DNA of 64,000 bases from Streptomyces resistomycificus (GCF_001514265.1 NZ_KQ948990.1:62001-126000); one strand, 5' to 3'; shown: positions 9,026 through 23,188, counted from the first letter of the stretch. The notes: generated by a model from the letters alone, not told the origin. Numbers and translations: made by a program.

Positions 9026-9715
9026 ATGACTACCGGGGTACGCCGCAGAATGGGTGTCGAGGAGCGGCGGCAGCAGTTGATCGGCGTAGCCCTCGAACTG
9101 TTCAGCCGTCGCTCGCCCGACGAGGTCTCCATCGACGAGATAGCGGCGGCCGCCGGTATCTCACGCCCGCTGGTCTACCACTACTTCCCCGGCAAACTGA
9201 GCCTGTACGAGGCCGCGTTGAAGCGTGCCTCGGAGGATCTTGCGAGCCGGTTCGTCGAGCCGCAGGAGGGCCCGCTGGGGTCCCGGCTGCTGCGGGTGAT
9301 GCGCCGCTTCTTCGACTTCGTCGACGATCACGGGCCCGGTTTCTCGGCCTTGATGCGCGGCGGCCCGGCCGTCGGCTCGTCGACGACGAACGCGCTCGTC
9401 GACGCCGTACGCCAGGCCGCGTATGACCAGATCCTGTCGCATCTGCGGGTGACCAACCCGCCCGCGCGGCTGGAACTGGTCGTCCGCTCCTGGATCTCGC
9501 TCGCCGAGTCGACCGCGCTGATCTGGCTGGACGGCCGGCGCATCCCGCGCGGCGAGCTCGAGGTGCAGCTCGTGCACGACTTCGCGGCGCTGGCCGCCGT
9601 GAGCGCGACGTACGACGAGGAGATGGCCGCGGTGATGCGGGACATCGTCAAGGACGAGCCGGGCGACGGGCCGTTCAGCGACCTGGTCGTCCGGCTGGTC
9701 GCGCTGGCCTCCTGA
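9026..9715 (+). CDS. TetR/AcrR-family transcriptional regulator
   Basis: This 229-residue regulator has an N-terminal TetR helix-turn-helix at about residues 12-60: RRQQLIGVALELF, then DEVSIDEIAAAAGISRPLVY and HYFPGKLSLYEAAL. The C-terminal ligand-binding/dimer domain is all-helical and too variable for ligand prediction. The family usually represses a neighbour and releases DNA on ligand binding. No divergent neighbour exists here: the upstream membrane protein is on the same strand and the downstream tautomerase gene is convergent. The target is therefore unclear. Confidence 0.93.
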   Translation: MTTGVRRRMGVEERRQQLIGVALELFSRRSPDEVSIDEIAAAAGISRPLVYHYFPGKLSLYEAALKRASEDLASRFVEPQEGPLGSRLLRVMRRFFDFVDDHGPGFSALMRGGPAVGSSTTNALVDAVRQAAYDQILSHLRVTNPPARLELVVRSWISLAESTALIWLDGRRIPRGELEVQLVHDFAALAAVSATYDEEMAAVMRDIVKDEPGDGPFSDLVVRLVALAS

Positions 9716-9724
9716 CGGCGGGGC

Positions 9725-10081
9725 TCAGCTCTCGAACCTGCGGTACGACGGATCGAGGTCGCGCACCTCGGCGGTGGCGTGCAGGGCCACACCGTCGGCG
9801 ACCTTCAGGTGCCGGCGCAGCGTCTCCAGCACGGCTTCCGTCAGTCGCGCCTTCGTCTCGTCCGTGCGGCCGGCGAGCAGGCCGAGGGTGACATGGACGA
9901 TGGCGTGCCCCTCCGTGTCCCGGCCCACGGTCGTGTCCTCGGTGGCGCGGAACTGCGTCTTGCAGGCCTCGTACTTCGCGGCCGCGATCTCCACCACGGT
10001 GTCGTGCAGGGCGAGCGCGAAACCGCGCCGGTCGAAGCCCTCGGCGAGGGGCGCGGAGTAGTCGACGGTGATCTGCGGCAT
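9725..10081 (-). CDS. 5-carboxymethyl-2-hydroxymuconate isomerase-like tautomerase
   Basis: This 118-residue protein of the CHMI group of the tautomerase superfamily begins MPQITVDYSAPL. After Met removal the N-terminal Pro is the catalytic base of this superfamily. The start at 10081 is chosen for this reason and because AGGAG lies 5 bases upstream. An in-frame GTG at 10087 overlaps that ribosome site and would bury the Pro. The family isomerises muconate semialdehyde products in homoprotocatechuate breakdown, but no other pathway genes are nearby. The true substrate is therefore open. The gene is convergent with the TetR gene (9-base gap). Confidence 0.82.
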   Translation of the reverse strand: MPQITVDYSAPLAEGFDRRGFALALHDTVVEIAAAKYEACKTQFRATEDTTVGRDTEGHAIVHVTLGLLAGRTDETKARLTEAVLETLRRHLKVADGVALHATAEVRDLDPSYRRFES

Positions 10082-10134
10082 GGGCACTCCTGTTCTAGGT
10101 CAACAGGGCTCACCCTAACCGCCGTGCCCGCCGC

Positions 10135-11754
10135 TCAGACCGGTCTCAGCGCCAGCATCGCGATGTCGTCCTCCCGGTCGTGCCCGAAGCAGCCGAGCAG
10201 GGTGTCGCACAGGGTGTCCAGGCCGTGCGGGGCCTCGGCGGCGGCCACCCGGAGCTGCTCCATGGAGACCGCGAGGTCCACGCCCCGGGTCTCGATCAGC
10301 CCGTCGGTGACCATGAGGAGCCGGTCGGTGGGTTCGAGGAAGAGCTCGGTGGGCGGCGGGTGGGGCACGCCCAGTCCGAGCAGCGGGCCGGACGCCTTGG
10401 TGTACTCGGCGCTGCCGCTGTCCCGGATGATCAGGGGCGGGATGTGGCCCGCGTCGGCGATGAGGGTGCGTCCGGTGCCGGGGTCGATGAGGGCCAGGCA
10501 GACGGTCGCCGTGACGTCCGGATGGTAGTGCTGGAGCATCCGGTCGAGGCGCTCGGCGAGTACGGCCGGGTCGCTCTCGTCGACGCAGTAGGCGCGCAGC
10601 GCGTGCCGGATCTCGACCATCACGGTGGCCGCCTCCAGCGAGTGCCCGACGACGTCGCCCACCCCGACCAGCACCCCGTCGCCGACGCGCAGGGCGGCGT
10701 AGAAGTCGCCGCCGATCTCGGTCTCCCGGGAGGCGGGCACGTAGCGGACCTCGACGTCGATGCCCGGCAGCTCCGGCAGCCGGTGCGGCTGTGGCAGGAA
10801 GCTGTGCTGGAGGGTGAGGGCGACGTGCCGCTCGACCTGGTACATGAGCAGCGGTTCGGCGGCGAGCACGGTGGCCTGGGCCAGCCGGGCCATCAGCGTC
10901 TCGCGTTCGGGGTTCACCCTGCGCACCCCGCGGGTGGGGGTGGCCAGGCACACCGCGGCCCTGCCGTCCTGGGTGGGGATCAGCACCAGGCGGGCGTCGT
11001 GCTGCACGCCGGGGCGGAAGAACCCGGCGGGCCACAGCGGCGCGGCGACGCTGGTGATCTGCACCCCCTCCTGCCCGCGGGTGAGCCGCCTGAGCAGAGC
11101 GGCCACGGCCCGGTGGGCGCCCGCGTCCGGCAGTGCGAGCGAGGTGCGGTCGCGGGAGCTGCCGCGGTACAGCTCGTCGTCGGGGCCCAGGACGAAGACG
11201 GCGGCCGGTTGGCCGGTGAGCCGTGCGGCGCCCTCGGCGGCGGCGTCGGCGAGGCCCTGCAGGGAGCGCGCCGCCTGGATGGTGACGATCGCCTCCGACA
11301 GCAGCGACAGCCGCCGGGCCAGCGCCTGGTCGCCGGCCCGCAGCCGGGCCGCGCGTACCGCCGCCCGGAGCACCGCGTCGATCTCCCCGGGCTCGGCGGG
11401 CACCGTCAGATAGGCCTCGCCGCCCGCCTCCAGCCCCAGGCGGCGATCGCCCGGGGCGACGGCGGCGGCCGAGAAGTGCACGACGGGCAGGCCGGCCATG
11501 TGCGGGCGGGCCTTGAGCCGGCGGCACAGCTCGAAGCCGCTCATGTCGGGCAGGCCCACGTCGACGAGGGCCACGTCGGGCAGCGTGCCGTCGCGCAGCC
11601 GGACGTCGAGTTCGGCGAGCGCCTCGTGGCCGCCGCCCACGCAGACCACCTGGTGACCGGCGCGGCGCAGCAGGGCGCCCATGGCGAACCGGTTGGCCGC
11701 CACGTCGTCCACGACCAGCACGGTCGTGTCGGTCCGCTTGCCCTCGACGTCCAT
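10135..11754 (-). CDS. Receiver - GAF-like - PP2C (SpoIIE-type) phosphatase
   Basis: This 539-residue protein has three parts. Residues 10-130 form a CheY-like receiver (TTVLVVDDVAANRF, phospho-site in ALVDVGLPDMSG). Residues about 150-300 form a GAF-like sensor. Residues 310-539 form a SpoIIE/RsbU PP2C Ser/Thr phosphatase (VRYVPASRETEIGGDFYAAL, GVGDVVGHSLEAA, LIADAGHIPP, GLIETRG). RsbU-type phosphatases usually activate anti-anti-sigma factors. The receiver lacks its conserved Lys: the usual YLTKP reads YLTVP. Its phosphorylation switch may therefore be altered. ATG 11754 was chosen because GAGGG lies 7 bases upstream. A GTG at 11772 is possible. No sigma-factor partner gene is adjacent. Confidence 0.9.
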   Translation of the reverse strand: MDVEGKRTDTTVLVVDDVAANRFAMGALLRRAGHQVVCVGGGHEALAELDVRLRDGTLPDVALVDVGLPDMSGFELCRRLKARPHMAGLPVVHFSAAAVAPGDRRLGLEAGGEAYLTVPAEPGEIDAVLRAAVRAARLRAGDQALARRLSLLSEAIVTIQAARSLQGLADAAAEGAARLTGQPAAVFVLGPDDELYRGSSRDRTSLALPDAGAHRAVAALLRRLTRGQEGVQITSVAAPLWPAGFFRPGVQHDARLVLIPTQDGRAAVCLATPTRGVRRVNPERETLMARLAQATVLAAEPLLMYQVERHVALTLQHSFLPQPHRLPELPGIDVEVRYVPASRETEIGGDFYAALRVGDGVLVGVGDVVGHSLEAATVMVEIRHALRAYCVDESDPAVLAERLDRMLQHYHPDVTATVCLALIDPGTGRTLIADAGHIPPLIIRDSGSAEYTKASGPLLGLGVPHPPPTELFLEPTDRLLMVTDGLIETRGVDLAVSMEQLRVAAAEAPHGLDTLCDTLLGCFGHDREDDIAMLALRPV

Positions 11755-11824
11755 CTGCCAGCCCTCGGACACACCGGTGGAGCAGACCCGGTCCGGGGCC
11801 TGCTCCACCAAGGTAATGCCCCTG

Positions 11825-17236
<5,412 letters not shown>

Positions 17237-17300
17237 AGCAGTGGACTCCTTGCGCGTACGGCTCTCTTGGGTCCGACCCCGCGCGACCGTATCGCCGAGG

Positions 17301-17350
17301 AAAGGCTTACAGCAAGAGTCCTGAAACCTCTGGAAAGAGTTTTCAGGAAG
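17301..17350 (-). promoter_or_regulatory. Probable MalR operator region before the amylase-pullulanase
   Basis: Read on the plus strand, ttacagcaagag (17307-17318) is followed by the inverted repeat CCTGAAA-N14-TTTCAGG (17320-17347). The same ttacagcaagag block and a 7-14-7 inverted repeat occur before the alpha-amylase gene at 19246-19286. The region lies 65-114 bases upstream of the start codon. LacI-family MalR control is inferred from this similarity and from the neighbouring mal genes. Confidence 0.6.
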
Positions 17351-17397
17351 AGTGGGCCGGGTGCGGGCGTCACCGTTCCCCGGCTACCCTCCCCCGC

Positions 17398-17721
17398 ATG
17401 CAGCAGGAACCTCCCCTCGTCCGCGAGGTCTTCCCGGATCTCGTCGACGAACTGGCCGCCCTCCTGGAGGAGGAAGGGGAGCGTGAGCTGGCCATCACCG
17501 TGCGGGATGTCCGGCTGGTCGGCGACTGCGGCTGTGGCGACGACTTCTGCCAGAGCATCCGGACGGCGGACCATCCTCAGGGACAGCCGTTCGGCCCGGG
17601 CCATCGGTGCGTGCCGCTCATGCCCGCGCAGGGCATGCTGGTCCTCGACGTCGTGAAGGGCCGGATCATGTACATCGAGATCCTGGAGCGGCCACCCCTG
17701 CGCCGGCGCGTACGGCCGTGA
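17398..17721 (+). CDS. Conserved hypothetical protein with a CGCGDDFC motif
   Basis: This 107-residue soluble protein has an acidic helical N-terminus (REVFPDLVDELAALLEEEGE). A Cys cluster follows (DCGCGDDFC, about residues 41-49), then a small beta-rich tail (GMLVLDVVKGRIMYIEIL). The spaced Cys residues could bind a metal, but no known zinc family is recognised. It is the only plus-strand gene inside the starch block, set between the two amylase genes. Its promoter would share the intergenic region with the amylase-pullulanase operator, so shared control is possible. The codon bias is normal. Confidence 0.7.
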   Translation: MQQEPPLVREVFPDLVDELAALLEEEGERELAITVRDVRLVGDCGCGDDFCQSIRTADHPQGQPFGPGHRCVPLMPAQGMLVLDVVKGRIMYIEILERPPLRRRVRP

Positions 17722-17757
17722 GCGGGGTGGCCGCGGGTCACCTCGGCAAGCGGCGGC

Positions 17758-19143
17758 TCAGCAGCCCGACTTGCCCGCATGGATCGCCAGGGCGGTGTTG
17801 GCGCCGAGTGTGGCGGTGAACCGGCCCGAGCCGTTGACCGTCACGGTGGTGTTGTTCTGCACGTTGCAGTAGGTCCCCGCGGGCAGCGAGGTCTGGTAGG
17901 TGCGGCTCAGGGCGCTCGGCTCGTGGTTGACGGCGACGTAGCCCTTGGCGCCGCGGCCGAAGGCGATCGCGTCGCCGCCGTTGTCCCACCAGTCGGTGAG
18001 GGACTCGCCGCGGACGGCGTTGCGGAAGGCGACCATGCGCTGGATCTCCGGCCAGGCGTGCTGGCACTTCCAGCCGTTCTGCCAGCAGGCGGTCACCGAG
18101 CCGCCGTCGGGCGGTCCGGCGTCCGTGTCGGACCACTCGTAGCCGGAGTTGACGTCCGGGGCGCCGTACGGGTGGGCGAGCATGAAGACGTTGGCGAGCG
18201 TGTAGTTGGCGCCGTCCTTGTAGCTGAGGGTGCTGCCGTTGCGCTCGGTGTCGTGGTTGTCGACGAAGACACCGGCGACCGAGCTGTTCAGGTAGCCCCA
18301 GCCCTCGCCGTAGTTCTTCAGGTAGGCGAGGTTCTCGTTGTTGAAGACCCGCTTGAGGTCGTAGGCGTAGCGGAACTCCTGGACGTCCCCGTTGCCCGTG
18401 TACTCGGTGGGCTGGACGGCCTCTCCGCTGCCGTGGATGACCTCCTGCTTCCAGTACGCGTTCGGATTCGTGAGCCGGGACTTGATGTTGGCGAGGTCGG
18501 CGGCGTCCACGTGCTTGGCGGCGTCGATGCGGAAGCCGTCGACGCCGAGCGAGAGCAGGTCGTTCAGGTAGCCGGCCACGGCACCGCGGACGTAGGACTC
18601 GCCGGTGTCGAGGTCGGCGAGGCCCACCAGTTCGCAGTGCTGGACGTTCCAGCGGTCCTGGTAGTTGTTGATCAGGCTCGTGCAGTCGTCGAAGTCGTAC
18701 GACGAGTACAGGCCCGGGTAGGAGTACTTCGTGTACGACGAGCCGCCGGTCCCGGTGCCGTTGCCCGCAGCCATGTGGTTGACGACCGTGTCGACGACGA
18801 CCTTCACACCGGCCGCGTGGCAGGTGTCGACCATGTTCTGGAAGGCCGCACGGTCGCCGAGGCGCCCGGCGATCCTGTAGCTCACCGGCTGGTAGGACGT
18901 CCACCACTGCGAGCCCTGGATGTGCTCGGCGGGCGGCGAGACCTGGACGTAGCCGTACCCGGCCGGGCCGAGGGCGTTGGTGCACTCCCTGGCCACCGAG
19001 GCGAAGTTCCACTCGAAGAGGACGGCGGTGACGTCCTTGGTGCCGGGCGGGGAGGCGTGGGCGGAGCCGGCGGGGACCGTGACGGCGGCCGCTGCGGCGA
19101 GCGCGGTCACGGTGGCGGCGGTGGCGGACCATCTCGATATCAC
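17758..19143 (-). CDS. Secreted alpha-amylase (GH13, Streptomyces type)
   Basis: This 461-residue exported amylase has a signal peptide ([20 protein letters not shown]...) ending near SAHASPPG. The catalytic barrel follows: [11 protein letters not shown] (region I), [12 protein letters not shown] (nucleophile Asp), [11 protein letters not shown] (acid/base Glu) and [13 protein letters not shown] (third Asp). The C-terminal beta domain ends [17 protein letters not shown]. Many Streptomyces amylases are about 560 residues, with a C-terminal CBM20 starch-binding domain. This one stops before it, so raw-starch binding may be weak. The enzyme makes maltodextrins for MalEFG import. Its upstream operator-like repeats match those of the amylase-pullulanase. 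Confidence 0.95.
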   Translation of the reverse strand: MISRWSATAATVTALAAAAAVTVPAGSAHASPPGTKDVTAVLFEWNFASVARECTNALGPAGYGYVQVSPPAEHIQGSQWWTSYQPVSYRIAGRLGDRAAFQNMVDTCHAAGVKVVVDTVVNHMAAGNGTGTGGSSYTKYSYPGLYSSYDFDDCTSLINNYQDRWNVQHCELVGLADLDTGESYVRGAVAGYLNDLLSLGVDGFRIDAAKHVDAADLANIKSRLTNPNAYWKQEVIHGSGEAVQPTEYTGNGDVQEFRYAYDLKRVFNNENLAYLKNYGEGWGYLNSSVAGVFVDNHDTERNGSTLSYKDGANYTLANVFMLAHPYGAPDVNSGYEWSDTDAGPPDGGSVTACWQNGWKCQHAWPEIQRMVAFRNAVRGESLTDWWDNGGDAIAFGRGAKGYVAVNHEPSALSRTYQTSLPAGTYCNVQNNTTVTVNGSGRFTATLGANTALAIHAGKSGC

Positions 19144-19240
19144 AGGCGTGAACTCCTTGCGATTGCGGCTCAGTCGGATCCCCCCTGCGCCGCGGCGCGG
19201 CTTCGTTGCCGGGCGCCGATCGGGAAGGTACCGCCATCGA

Positions 19241-19286
19241 AAGCTTTACAGCAAGAGAGTTGAAAGCTTTAGCAAGAAGTTTCAAC
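19241..19286 (-). promoter_or_regulatory. Probable MalR operator region before the alpha-amylase
   Basis: On the plus strand, aagctttacagcaagag (19241-19257) is followed by the inverted repeat GTTGAAA-N14-TTTCAAC (19259-19286), which contains a partial second copy, aagctttagcaag. The architecture is the same as before the amylase-pullulanase. It lies about 100-145 bases upstream of the amylase start. Confidence 0.6.
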
Positions 19287-19330
19287 GACAGAGGGCCCGC
19301 CGTGGCGGGCCCTCCGGATTCGAGTAGCCG

Positions 19331-20995
19331 TCAGGCCGTCGTCCACCAGACCGTCGTGTCGGCCGGCAGCTTCGCCTCGCCGTCCGTCTCGGCGATCTCG
19401 CCGCTGGCGAGGAGGAGCCGGCCGTACGCCGGGGTGGTCACCGACTCGCCGCTCGTGTTGGCGACGCAGACGAACTCGCCGCGGCGGAAGGCGAGGACGC
19501 CCTCAGGAGCCTTCAGCCACTCCACCGACTCCCCCGCGCCCAGGTCGGGCTGTTCGCGGCGGGCGGCGAAGGCGGCACGGTAGAGCTCCAGGGTGGAACC
19601 GGGCACGCCGCTCTGCGCCTCGACGCTCAGCTCGCCCCAGCCCGCCGGCTGCGGCAGCCAGCTGCCGCCGGCACCGAAGCCGTACGACGATCCCCCACGC
19701 GTCCACGGGATCGGCACCCGGCAGCCGTCACGGAAGCCGTCCTGGCCGGCGCCCCGGAAGTAGGCGGGGTCCTGGCGGACCTCGTCGGGCAGGTCGACGA
19801 CGTCCGGGAGGCCGAGTTCCTCGCCCTGGTAGACGTACGCCGATCCGGGCAGCGCCAGCATGAGCAGGGTGGCGGCACGGGCCCGGCGCAGGCCGAGCTC
19901 GCGGTCGCCGGCCGTGCGGATCTGGGTACCGAGGCCGGGCGGGTTGGCGAAGCGGGTGGCGTGCCGGGTGACGTCGTGGTTGGACAGCACCCAGGTGGCG
20001 GGGGCGCCGACCGGGCGCATGGCCTCCAGGGTGCGGTCGATGACCTGTCGCAGTTCCTCCGCGTCCCAGTCGGTGCCCAGGTACTGGAAGTTGAAGGCCT
20101 GGTGGAGCTCGTCCGGGCGGACGTAGTTCGCGGTGCGCTCGACGGTCGGCGTCCATGCCTCCGCGACGAAGATGCGCTCGCCCGCGTACTCGTCGAGGAC
20201 CAGGCGCCACTGGCGGTAGACCTCGTGCACACCGTCCTGGTCGAAGAACGGCATGACATCGTTGCCCAGCAGCTTGAGCTGCTCGTGGGATCCAAGGTCG
20301 GGCAGGCCCTCCGCCTTCACCAGGCCGTGGGCCACGTCGATGCGGAAGCCGTCGACGCCCATGTCGAGCCAGAAGCGGAGGATGGAACGGAACTCGTCGC
20401 CGACGGCGGGGTGCTCCCAGTTGAAGTCGGGCTGCTCGGGGGCGAATAGGTGCAGGTACCACTCGCCGTCGGGAAGGCGCGTCCACGCGGGCCCGCCGAA
20501 GATCGACTCCCAGTCGTTGGGCGGGAGTTCGCCGTCGGCGCCCTTGCCCGGGCGGAAGTGGTAGCGCTCCCGCAGCGGCGAGCCGGGGCCCTCCGCCACC
20601 GCGCGCTTGAACCACTCGTGCTGGTCGGAGGAGTGGTTGGGGACCAGGTCGACGATGATCCTGAGGTCCAGCGCGCGGGCGTCGCGGATCAGCGCGTCGG
20701 CGTCCAGGAGGTTGCCGAACATGGGGTCGACGGCCCGGTAGTCGGCGACGTCGTAGCCGGCGTCGGCCTGCGGGGAGGCGTAGAAGGGGCTGAGCCACAC
20801 GGCGTCCACGCCGAGGTCGCGCAGGTACGGCAGTCGGGAGCGGATGCCCTCCAGGTCGCCCATGCCGTCGCCGTTGCTGTCGGCGAAGCTGCGCGGGTAG
20901 ACCTGGTAGATCACCGCGTCCCGCCACCAGTCGCGGCGCTTGGCGACGGTGACGACGGCGGAGGTTTCGGCCGGGTCGGCGGAGTGCTGGCTCAT
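19331..20995 (-). CDS. aglA: Intracellular alpha-glucosidase AglA (GH13)
   Basis: This 554-residue cytoplasmic GH13 enzyme of the oligo-1,6/alpha-1,4-glucosidase group has the family opening RRDWWRDAVIYQVYPRSFAD. Region I is LRIIVDLVPNHSSD, the nucleophile Asp is in [13 protein letters not shown], the acid/base Glu in ERIFVAEAWT, and the third Asp in VLSNHDVTRH. It has no signal peptide. It would hydrolyse imported maltose and maltodextrins to glucose. It lies downstream of malG on the same strand, after a strong hairpin. A start at 21028 is also open. ATG 20995 was chosen because AAGGA lies 5 bases upstream and the N-terminus MSQHSA is what I recall for this family. Confidence 0.92.
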   Translation of the reverse strand: MSQHSADPAETSAVVTVAKRRDWWRDAVIYQVYPRSFADSNGDGMGDLEGIRSRLPYLRDLGVDAVWLSPFYASPQADAGYDVADYRAVDPMFGNLLDADALIRDARALDLRIIVDLVPNHSSDQHEWFKRAVAEGPGSPLRERYHFRPGKGADGELPPNDWESIFGGPAWTRLPDGEWYLHLFAPEQPDFNWEHPAVGDEFRSILRFWLDMGVDGFRIDVAHGLVKAEGLPDLGSHEQLKLLGNDVMPFFDQDGVHEVYRQWRLVLDEYAGERIFVAEAWTPTVERTANYVRPDELHQAFNFQYLGTDWDAEELRQVIDRTLEAMRPVGAPATWVLSNHDVTRHATRFANPPGLGTQIRTAGDRELGLRRARAATLLMLALPGSAYVYQGEELGLPDVVDLPDEVRQDPAYFRGAGQDGFRDGCRVPIPWTRGGSSYGFGAGGSWLPQPAGWGELSVEAQSGVPGSTLELYRAAFAARREQPDLGAGESVEWLKAPEGVLAFRRGEFVCVANTSGESVTTPAYGRLLLASGEIAETDGEAKLPADTTVWWTTA

Positions 20996-21061
20996 GGCGT
21001 CCTTGATACGTAACTGGGTTTCGGTCATGGAGGCTTGGGTTCGGTACGGCGGCGGGTGACT

Positions 21062-21107
21062 TGGCGGCCGCGGTGACAGCGGGGTCGGATGGCCACCGCG
21101 GCCGCCA
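21062..21107 (-). terminator. Hairpin between malG and aglA
   Basis: A 14-bp perfect inverted repeat, tggcggccgcggtg (21062-21075) and its complement (21094-21107), has an 18-base loop. It lies between the malG stop and the aglA start. No U-tract follows on the minus strand, so it may be a weak terminator or an mRNA-stability element rather than a full stop. It could reduce aglA expression relative to malEFG. Confidence 0.6.
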
Positions 21108-21149
21108 CCCGCGCGACCAGGCGCGCGGGAGTCTGTGCGCGAAGGGCGC

Positions 21150-22061
21150 TCAGCCCTTCGTGCCGCCCGCGGTGAGGCCGGTCACCAGGTTCTTCTGCAC
21201 GAAGTAGAAGAACGCGGAGACGGGTATGGCGATCAGCACCGCGGTGGCGGCCATCAGGTTGCGCTGCGCGTCGTGCTCGCTGACGAAGGTCTGCAGACCG
21301 ACGGCGAAGGTGTACTTCGTGTCGGACAGCATGAACGTCGCGGCGAACGCGACCTCGCCGAAGGCCGTGAGGAAGCTGTAGAAGGCGGCGACCGCCAGGC
21401 CCGGCTTGGCGAGCGGCAGGATCAGTCGCGCGAACGTGCCGAAGGGGGTCAGCCCGTCGACCCGTCCCGCCTCGTCTATCTCGAACGGGATGGTGTCGAA
21501 GTAGCCCTTCATCAGCCATGCGCAGTACGGAACGGTGGTCGTGCAGTAAACCAGGATGAGACCAAGGTAGCTGTCGATGAGCTGCAGTTCCGAGAGGATC
21601 TGGTACATCGGCACCATGAGGACGGCCACCGGGAACATCTGTGTGACCAGCAGGACCCACATGAACCTCCGGTAGCCGGGGAAGCGCATGCGTGAGACGG
21701 CGTAGCCGGTGGTGGCGGAGATGACCACGCCGATGAGGGTGGTGCCCAGCGTGACGATCATCGTGGTCTGCAGCCAGTCGAAGAACTTCGTCTCCTGGAG
21801 CACGAACACGTAGTTGTCGAAGGTCATCTTGGACCAGATGCCTCCGGGGTGCAGGTAGTCGTCCTTGTCCGGGCCGAGGGACAGGAAGACCAGCCAGGCG
21901 ACCGGGAAGAGCGCGATCAGGCTCGCGACGATCAGGATGGCGTGGGAGACGAGCCGGGCGGCGGGGGTGCTCTCGCCGCGCTTGGTCACCTTGCCCGGAG
22001 AGGGCGCCATGGAGTCCTCCTTGGTCACCGGGGCCGTGGTCTCGACGGTGGTCGTGCTCAT
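21150..22061 (-). CDS. malG: Maltose/maltodextrin ABC transporter permease MalG
   Basis: This 303-residue inner-membrane permease has about six hydrophobic segments. The first is LVSHAILIVASLIALFPVAW. The cytoplasmic EAA loop, EIDEAGRVDGLTPFGTFARL, is where the ATPase docks. It pairs with MalF to import MalE-bound maltodextrin. The start at ATG 22061 is set by GGAAGGAG 5 bases upstream. Longer frames reach into the malF stop and are unlikely. Spacing to malF is 13 bases. No ATPase gene is present, so a shared ATPase such as MsiK, encoded elsewhere, is expected from Streptomyces knowledge. Confidence 0.93.
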   Translation of the reverse strand: MSTTTVETTAPVTKEDSMAPSPGKVTKRGESTPAARLVSHAILIVASLIALFPVAWLVFLSLGPDKDDYLHPGGIWSKMTFDNYVFVLQETKFFDWLQTTMIVTLGTTLIGVVISATTGYAVSRMRFPGYRRFMWVLLVTQMFPVAVLMVPMYQILSELQLIDSYLGLILVYCTTTVPYCAWLMKGYFDTIPFEIDEAGRVDGLTPFGTFARLILPLAKPGLAVAAFYSFLTAFGEVAFAATFMLSDTKYTFAVGLQTFVSEHDAQRNLMAATAVLIAIPVSAFFYFVQKNLVTGLTAGGTKG

Positions 22062-22074
22062 GGTGACTCCTTCC

Positions 22075-23079
22075 TCAGATCGCGAGCTGTTGGTCATTGC
22101 GGTTCAGCCAGCGACGGTAGAAGGAGGTGAAGACGATCAGGATGGCCAGCAGCAGGATGCCGTAGGCGGCCGACTGCGCGAAGTCACGCGGCTGCTGTCC
22201 GAAGCCGAGGTAGTAGGCCCAGGTGACGAGGATCTGGGCGTCCGGGGCGGTGTTGCCGAACAGCAGGAAGATGATGGCGAACTGGTTGAAGGTCCAGATG
22301 ACGCCGAGGAGCACGACGGTGGAGCTGACGGACCTCAGGCCGGGCAGGGTCACGTGCCTGAAGCGCTGCCAGGCGCTCGCGCCGTCCATCTCGGCGGCCT
22401 CGTAGAGCGAGGCGTCGACGGACTGCAGGCCGCCGAGCAGCGACAGCATCATGAAGGGCACACCGCACCAGGTGTTGACCATGATCGCGCTGAACCGCTG
22501 CCAGAAGGTGTCCTCCAGCCACAGCGGGGTCGGCAGGTGGAGCGTCTCCAGGAAGGAGTTGATGATGCCGCCGTCGGCGAGCATGAACCGCCAGCCGAAG
22601 ACGGTGACGAAGGTCGGCACGGCCCAGGGCAGGATGAGGATCAGCCGGTAGAGGGTGCGACCGCGCAGCTTCTGGTTGAGCAGCAGGGCGAGGCCGAGGC
22701 CGATCGTGTAGTGCAGGGTCACGCAGAGCGCGGTCCAGACGATCGTCCAGATGAAGTGCGACCAGAAACGGTCGTAGGCCGTGTCGCCCCACAGGATGTC
22801 GGCGTAGTTGTCGAAGCCGATGAACTTGTAGGTGGCCTCGATCTCGTTGACGCCGATGGTGCGGGCGGAGTTGAGGCTGTTGGCGTCGGTGAGCGTCAGG
22901 TAGAAGCCGTACGCCAGGGGGTAGAGCACGAGGACCCCGAGGACGATCACCACCGGGGCGATCATCGCGTAGGCGTACCAGTGCTTCTGGTATCCGTGCC
23001 TCAGGCGCCGGCCCAGCCCGGGCTTCGGCGCGCGGTCACCGCGGCGCTTGCCGGTCGCGCGGTCGATGGCGACTGTCAT
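22075..23079 (-). CDS. malF: Maltose/maltodextrin ABC transporter permease MalF
   Basis: This 334-residue permease has a basic N-terminus and a first membrane helix, AYAMIAPVVIVLGVLVLYPL. Further helices follow, including one in the WTALCVTLHYTIGLGLALLL region. The EAA loop EAAEMDGASAWQRFRHVTLP contacts the ATPase. With MalG it forms the membrane channel of the maltodextrin importer. It is shorter than enterobacterial MalF because it lacks the large periplasmic insertion, as is normal in Gram-positives. It follows malE after a 109-base gap that carries a strong hairpin, so its expression may be lower than malE. Confidence 0.93.
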   Translation of the reverse strand: MTVAIDRATGKRRGDRAPKPGLGRRLRHGYQKHWYAYAMIAPVVIVLGVLVLYPLAYGFYLTLTDANSLNSARTIGVNEIEATYKFIGFDNYADILWGDTAYDRFWSHFIWTIVWTALCVTLHYTIGLGLALLLNQKLRGRTLYRLILILPWAVPTFVTVFGWRFMLADGGIINSFLETLHLPTPLWLEDTFWQRFSAIMVNTWCGVPFMMLSLLGGLQSVDASLYEAAEMDGASAWQRFRHVTLPGLRSVSSTVVLLGVIWTFNQFAIIFLLFGNTAPDAQILVTWAYYLGFGQQPRDFAQSAAYGILLLAILIVFTSFYRRWLNRNDQQLAI

Positions 23080-23134
23080 GGTTCGACAACCTTCGTCGTG
23101 AAACGGGGATCAGGGGCGGGCCGTGCACAGGCCG

Positions 23135-23182
23135 GTGGCCGCCGGATCCCTCCCCCGGTTGCGTGGGGGATCCGGCGGCCAC
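23135..23182 (-). promoter_or_regulatory. Strong hairpin in the malE-malF gap
   Basis: The arms gtggccgccggatccc (23135-23150) and its exact complement (23167-23182) form a 16-bp stem with a 16-base loop. It begins 6 bases after the malE stop on the minus strand. There is no U-tract, so partial termination or protection of the malE mRNA from 3' decay is likely. That would give excess binding protein over permease. In enterobacteria, REP elements in the malE-malF gap act this way. Confidence 0.7.
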
Positions 23183-23188
23183 TCGGGG

